A program made the position numbers and the translations under genes. Below the pieces are notes generated by a model that did no database searches, was not told the DNA's origin, and worked only from the letters and a program-made list of their open reading frames with translations. Positions 33,001 to 34,803 of a stretch of 34,803 bases of DNA are shown piece by piece (position 1 is the first letter of the stretch; each line of letters opens with the position of its first letter). Source of the DNA: Thermoplasmata archaeon (GTDB taxonomy: Archaea; Thermoplasmatota; Penumbrarchaeia; JAEHCK01); NCBI GenBank assembly GCA_020696345.1, contig JAEHCK010000041.1, forward strand, positions 1-34,803, read 5' to 3'.

Positions 33001-34564
33001 CAGCCAGAGTAATTACAAATCGGACGAGCCCGTGGAATGCGCGCCAATAAGAGAGCCTGACCCGGACGACGGCTATTATGGTTATTTGCTGCCGGACCAT
33101 AGTGATTGGTATCTTGTGGGGTATAACAAGAACACCATCGAGACCTCCAAAAAGGTCGATATCAAGGTATACCTGTATGAGGTATATGACGAGCTGCCGT
33201 TCGTCAGCTTCACAGAACCGGAAATGGGCCAGGTCTTTAAAGTCGGAGATATTATCAATATTTCAGGTGAGGCGACCGATGACCAGGGGATCTCGAAACT
33301 TACCTTAACCATCGACGATGAAAAGATCGATATAACCGAGAATCTGGTAGACGGCAACTGGAGCTATGCCTGGGATACTGACGGATATGCCGAAGGAAAC
33401 TATTCATTTTTGATCTTTGCCGAGGATACACGTGGTAATGGTGTGGGGATCTACCGAAAGATCATTCTCGAACCAGCACCGCCGCCACCGCCGCCCGATA
33501 TTACACCGCCGACCCTGGATATATTAACACCAAGAAATGGCACCGAATATATTATCGGGGAGTATGTCGTGTTTTCGGGGACCGCCGACGATGATACCGC
33601 GATCAGTGATCTGACATTTACAATTAATTCCAAAAAGATAGATATATTATCACTATTGAACAACTCAGCCTGGAGCTATCAATGGTATTCGGATAATTTA
33701 GAAGAGGACGAGTATAAATTCACAATTACAGGTATCGATCTTGCCGGGAATATCAACCGGATCTACGGCCACATCTATCTAATGAACGAGTATTTTGATG
33801 TGGATCCACCTGTGCTTGCATTCACCAATCCGGAGGTAGGTGAGAAATTTGGTGCCGGTGATCTGATAACGTTCGAGGGCACGGTTGAGGACGATGTTGG
33901 CGTAGCCGCACTGGAGTTTAGCGTAGATTACGGGCCCTGGGACGATATTACGGATTCTATTTCCGATTATGATAATACCTGGATCTATATCTGGGATACG
34001 GCAGAAGCAGGATCGGACGTGCTTGCCGGTGATCATATAGTCTTGGTCCGTGCGTTTGATGACGCGGGCAATTCCGAGGAAGAGTCGAAGATCATATCAC
34101 TTACCGATACCGTCAAACCGACGATCAGAATAACAGCACCATCCAGTGGTACTACCTTTAAGCCCGGTGATACAATGGAGCTCGAGGGTGAGTGTGATGA
34201 TGACACCGGCGTGGACATGATAATACTGAGCATCACCAATACCGATGATGAATCGTATCCCCCCGATACCGAGATCATCAAACAAGGGCTCAGGCCAGGG
34301 GGTAATGGCCTTACCTGGGATTATACCTGGAGCGTTCCTTATGACCTTGAACCGGGAGAATATATAATTTCAGCAATAGCCCTTGATTACTCGGGTAATA
34401 TAGAGTTCGATCTGGTTACGGTTGTGATCAAAGAGGAGAAGAGTGATGCGGAGAAGAATGAAGGGTTTTTGGGTATGCCCGGGTTCGAAGGGTACATTCT
34501 GGTGTTTGGGCTAATAAGTGTAATCTTCACCCTCAGATATGGGGGAAAAATGCTTCGTAAATAA
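30050..34564 (+). CDS. secreted multidomain protein: FG-GAP repeats, transglutaminase-like domain, Ig-like repeats, PGF-CTERM-like tail
   Basis: The protein has about 1504 residues. A hydrophobic signal (PIILILIVVFGLSSL) is followed by a His/Thr/Ser/Pro linker (SHTPT, HSH). About five FG-GAP/VCBS-type repeats with calcium loops (GDLDGDGDLD, DIDSDGDLD) cover about 185-455. A transglutaminase-like domain follows with GNCGE (Cys722), DHVWSEF (His750) and HQWD (Asp764), a complete catalytic triad by family pattern. A small regulatory-type beta domain, then four Ig-like repeats (each opening like FTEPEMGQVFKVGD) reach about residue 1465. The end MPGFEGYILVFGLISVIF plus basic residues resembles a PGF-CTERM sorting signal. 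It is probably a surface-anchored protease or crosslinking adhesin. ATG 30050 follows GGGGA by 6 nt; ATG 30044 and GTG 30020 are alternatives. Confidence 0.87.
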   Translation: MRKNRIKKYPISPQSLWKGPIILILIVVFGLSSLNSFYYDHPAGPEQTDDLGLLNAPNAAIAVDATDGVPQDIPIQTHTPTHSHTKSLPHSHTPTLTHSQSVGSRQGGEIWHMVEEINYTMDIGKGSDGYIKISSRAPVDYRLSPKPELEPAEFLSTKAVSAIDQAPDWLHDNLTDKFTDLAQIRLDLGDDANLGFGDLDGDGDLDMVCGSQENTLRYFENVGTPFQPLFLEDESVIKSEPDENECNSADPEFGDIDSDGDLDIIFGNQNGDLTIYHNLGDKNNPDFNAAHVYIGILNGYSSPCVGDIDFDGNLDIVSGAEDGRIYIFRNTGDNESYSWLALPSKIELIDVGSRSKPSLADLDSDGDLDLTIGDDQAIVNYYRNTGSPEDHTWILDGTMYLGLPVVAQTSPELADLNGDGRLDLTVGCTNGFFYTFENIGTGTEPQWQVYSSYQVWPGIEYYDTISYLKHIEYDLLDEFAALILDAPPKLKDEIAFSIAHTSTQVLQNPDSTPALYNRNAELIYEIDNYLDYANIKDHGTYDGRDYYSTVEYNYKSDNESTILTTELPPEIYYWYVVHPKITDEIPAYINPETGSVTTPPGGMFWREYLFYHNDTEYPPDPPTDPDEDGVPNFHYPKNGSPPLLKEKLSGIKYVYDSEAYNAPRGYDNMGYNNTRPWGYKDHAIETVSNWVAKTLPLNEQESADGERPVQPVRIAHTHNGNCGELQDLTIAAARTALIPAAGVLLLAEDHVWSEFYDRGWHQWDNYWSDGGSVVDNFMNYWVGWGQRGGSGLTKWHGDDSVSDVTRSYVPEDDLSTITIHVIDRNGYPVDGARVMVGSHWLTDRMSGYQASLPFPSIWNYTDTNGSCTFQVATQEGMAEGNKNFSFKVISKLGNDEQGKTELVHGEDYEFWFMLDGQKPEQEISHRGGGVEEPIYKFMIMVEFQERSAHQQPPNPMVGNYHPQQVTLGNKVHFYLMNQSNFEYYSQSNYKSDEPVECAPIREPDPDDGYYGYLLPDHSDWYLVGYNKNTIETSKKVDIKVYLYEVYDELPFVSFTEPEMGQVFKVGDIINISGEATDDQGISKLTLTIDDEKIDITENLVDGNWSYAWDTDGYAEGNYSFLIFAEDTRGNGVGIYRKIILEPAPPPPPPDITPPTLDILTPRNGTEYIIGEYVVFSGTADDDTAISDLTFTINSKKIDILSLLNNSAWSYQWYSDNLEEDEYKFTITGIDLAGNINRIYGHIYLMNEYFDVDPPVLAFTNPEVGEKFGAGDLITFEGTVEDDVGVAALEFSVDYGPWDDITDSISDYDNTWIYIWDTAEAGSDVLAGDHIVLVRAFDDAGNSEEESKIISLTDTVKPTIRITAPSSGTTFKPGDTMELEGECDDDTGVDMIILSITNTDDESYPPDTEIIKQGLRPGGNGLTWDYTWSVPYDLEPGEYIISAIALDYSGNIEFDLVTVVIKEEKSDAEKNEGFLGMPGFEGYILVFGLISVIFTLRYGGKMLRK

Positions 34565-34579
34565 AATGCTAACATACGC

Positions 34580-34594
34580 ATTTTTTTATAAAGA
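34580..34594 (+). terminator. T-run terminator candidate
   Basis: Seven T begin 17 bp after the stop of the 1504-aa gene, in the string CATTTTTTTATAAAG, which is also found after the 529-aa gene. Confidence 0.4.
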
Positions 34595-34693
34595 GATAAA
34601 TCAGAATTAAGAAATCCGAAATTCTAATCACTAAACTCTAAACAAGCAAAAAAAAATATTATTTTTTCAAATATTCTTTTTTTGCTATAGAGG

Positions 34694-34773
34694 TAATAAT
34701 TCTTTTTTTTATTATTTGCAAATTATAGAATTATTAGCTCGAGTTAATTTTCGCCAGAAAATTAATGAAGCTT
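34694..34773 (+). repeat. two-hairpin AGCTCGAG element, copy 3
   Basis: Stem 1 is TAATAATTCT (34694-34703) with AGAATTATTA (34727-34736). AGCTCGAG overlaps its end. Stem 2 is AATTTT (34746-34751) with AAAATT (34758-34763), loop CGCCAG, followed by AATGAAGCTT as in copy 1. Confidence 0.8.
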
Positions 34774-34803
34774 AGAATTCCAATAATCAATCATTAAACC
34801 AAA

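Larger units (their letters stand above)
34565..34803. other. terminal intergenic region
   Basis: It holds a T-run, A+T-rich DNA and the third two-hairpin element. No gene start is visible before the window ends. Confidence 0.5.

Overview
The window is archaeal. It encodes a two-repeat TATA-binding protein and an XPD-family Fe-S helicase. Several genes have TATA-like boxes about 20-26 bp before the start codon, some apparently leaderless, while others have GGTGA-type ribosome binding sites. It also carries a regulator built of two winged helices, very long secreted proteins, and a C-terminal tail resembling a PGF-CTERM archaeosortase signal. The set would fit Candidatus Thermoplasmatota or a related euryarchaeal lineage, but that placement is inference. 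I saw no tRNA, rRNA, CRISPR array or transposase gene.

Layout. 1-3520 (minus strand): a two-gene membrane-protein operon, TBP, a membrane-anchored OB-fold-type protein and a 27-bp minisatellite. 3526-5040: a small GYD/DUF3303-like protein facing an NDP-sugar pyrophosphorylase. 5781-13530 (plus): a metabolic block of two-subunit pyruvate carboxylase (pycB, pycA), a cupin, a GlcD/GlcF-type 2-hydroxyacid dehydrogenase pair and an M29-type aminopeptidase. The dehydrogenase could oxidise lactate to pyruvate, which pyruvate carboxylase would convert to oxaloacetate. 13801-16820: a copy of the aminopeptidase 3' end, a DUF2156-like acyltransferase-fold protein and a 529-aa protein I do not recognise. 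17511-34564: three giant surface or secreted proteins (1831, 1178 and about 1504 aa), with a winged-helix regulator and XPD between them.

The 1831-aa protein has a signal peptide, a long coiled coil, two kinds of 8-residue repeat, and segments that resemble contractile-injection-system/phage tail tube proteins at motif level. The 1178-aa protein is a membrane-anchored beta-helix/PKD/calcium-repeat protein with a cytoplasmic tail. The 1504-aa protein combines FG-GAP repeats, a transglutaminase-like Cys-His-Asp domain, Ig-like repeats and the sorting-type tail.

The gaps between genes are rich in structured repeats. Two loci carry exactly 28-bp-periodic repeat arrays arranged as inverted arms with a conserved centre spacing. 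A two-hairpin element around AGCTCGAG occurs three times with compensatory base changes in both stems. A roughly 90-120 bp element with GGAAAGNGGG-type inverted ends occurs three times. Two genes (xpd and the aminopeptidase) have their 3' ends duplicated nearby. These elements are the least explained part of the window.
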